Source: Gaiellasilicea sp037720595
Lineage (GTDB): Bacteria; Actinomycetota; Thermoleophilia; Gaiellales; Gaiellaceae
Direction of reading: 5' to 3'
NCBI GenBank assembly: GCA_037720595.1
Contig: JBBJLW010000007.1
Location: 1 to 64,000 of the forward strand
DNA length: 64,000 bases
Shown here: positions 63,578 to 64,000 of the stretch, one piece after another
Layout: each line of letters begins with the position of its first letter
Numbering within the stretch: position 1 is the stretch's first letter
The notes under the pieces: model-generated
Database searches by the model: none
What the model saw: only the letters and a program-made list of their open reading frames with translations
What the model was told of the DNA's origin: nothing
Translations under genes and position numbers: made by a program

Positions 63578-64000
63578 CTAGCCGGTCGTCGCCGGGGGCG
63601 CCTGCGCCCGCACGACGATCGTCCCGGCCGCGATCTGCTTGCGGATCTTCTCCACGTCCGCCTTCAGTGCCGCGGAGATGCGCGTCGAGATCTTGCCGTA
63701 GCCGACCGCGCCGCTCTTGACGCCGAAGATGACGTCCCGGTTCGTGCCGAACTTGGCACCCCCGGCCTTCGCGGCCCCGACCGTACCGAGCACGGCGACG
63801 TCGACCTTCTTCGTCGCGCTCGTCATCACGTGGTTTCCGAGATAGCCCTGGTCGGCGTCGACGCCGATCCCGAACACACCTCGCTCCTTCGCGGCCGAAA
63901 GCACGCCGAGACCGCACTGACCCGCGACCTGGAAGACGACGCCCGCACCGTTCGCGATCATGTTCAGCGCCTGCTCCTTGCACTTCGCCTGGTCGACGAA
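63578..64000 (-). CDS. Second BMP-family lipoprotein, C-terminal part
   Basis: The frame is open to the window edge, so only the last 140 residues are seen. It is a paralogue of the adjacent BMP protein: FVDQAKCKEQALNMI, then VVFQVAGQCGLGVLSAA, GIGVDADQGYLGNHVMTSA and KKVDVAVLG. The C-terminus (IVVRAQAPPATTG) differs. Two binding proteins in a row suggest gene duplication and two ligands for one transporter. Confidence 0.9.
   Translation of the reverse strand, partial: FVDQAKCKEQALNMIANGAGVVFQVAGQCGLGVLSAAKERGVFGIGVDADQGYLGNHVMTSATKKVDVAVLGTVGAAKAGGAKFGTNRDVIFGVKSGAVGYGKISTRISAALKADVEKIRKQIAAGTIVVRAQAPPATTG

Overview
The window reads as a chromosomal core region of a high-GC, Gram-positive-type actinobacterium, most likely of the deep-branching class Thermoleophilia (Gaiellales/Solirubrobacterales or a relative). 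The class is an inference. It rests on very high GC in every gene, cell-wall genes of the MurT/GatD type, a SepF/DivIVA cluster, a MurA with Asp in place of the catalytic Cys, an RsiG-like anti-sigma factor, and many genes that begin directly after a TANNNT box. The sequence may be a metagenome contig: one gene carries a 1-base frameshift and there is a near-perfect tandem duplication. Coding density is very high and many genes overlap by 4 bases (ATGA, GTGA or TTGA).

Layout. 1-6.1 kb: end of an EEP-family hydrolase, a class V aminotransferase, an HD protein, murA, a degenerate hisB paralogue, ridA and a CCA-type nucleotidyltransferase. 6.1-11.6 kb: the division and lipoprotein block pgeF-yggS-sepF-yggT-divIVA-yggU-dksA-like-lspA-rluD. 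11.6-22.1 kb: the translation, isoprenoid and envelope block rpsB-tsf-pyrH-frr-uppS-cdsA-(lipoprotein)-dxr-rseP-ispG-proS and a small HTH gene, followed by tRNA-Pro(GGG) and a palindromic repeat. 22.4-33.4 kb: a secreted GH99-like protein, a divergent formimidoylglutamate-deiminase-like gene, pgsA, a bifunctional-looking sugar nucleotidyltransferase/phosphomannomutase, a regulatory trio (RsiG-like, FHA, frameshifted MerR), apt, several small membrane proteins and uppP. 33.4-37 kb: a sigma-70 gene, its near-exact tandem copy lacking the first 30 codons, and a convergent third sigma-70 gene. 37-48 kb: a stand-alone glutamine amidotransferase domain, an HNH-repeat protein, murT-gatD, a PLP decarboxylase, dut-nudix-hflX and the DAP/lysine set dapE-dapC-dapD with a convergent dapF whose two catalytic cysteines are serines. 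48-58 kb (minus strand): miaB-epimerase-phosphatase-miaA, rny, recA-recX, cinA and a RodZ-like gene. 58-64 kb (minus strand): a BMP-family nucleoside/simple-sugar ABC transporter (ATPase, two permeases and two lipoproteins, the second running off the end).

Functional themes. Wall synthesis is served at several points: MurA for the first committed step, UppS and UppP for the lipid carrier, DapE/C/D for meso-DAP precursors, MurT/GatD for lipid II amidation, PgeF for editing and SepF for division. Isoprenoid supply (Dxr, IspG) feeds UppS, and CdsA and PgsA make phospholipids. Translation and RNA handling (RpsB, Tsf, Frr, ProS, tRNA-Pro, MiaA, MiaB, RluD, CCA enzyme, RNase Y) form the second theme.

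The most notable signals are (1) a recurring TANNNT-N6-RTG arrangement that implies many leaderless mRNAs, (2) the DapF homologue with Ser at both catalytic Cys positions inside a DAP cluster, (3) the fresh sigma-factor tandem duplication bounded by a dispersed palindromic repeat, (4) an RsiG homologue with one intact c-di-GMP-binding motif next to FHA and MerR genes, and (5) a HisB paralogue stripped of most metal ligands beside murA. The only gene-free stretch over 300 bases is 32134-32503.
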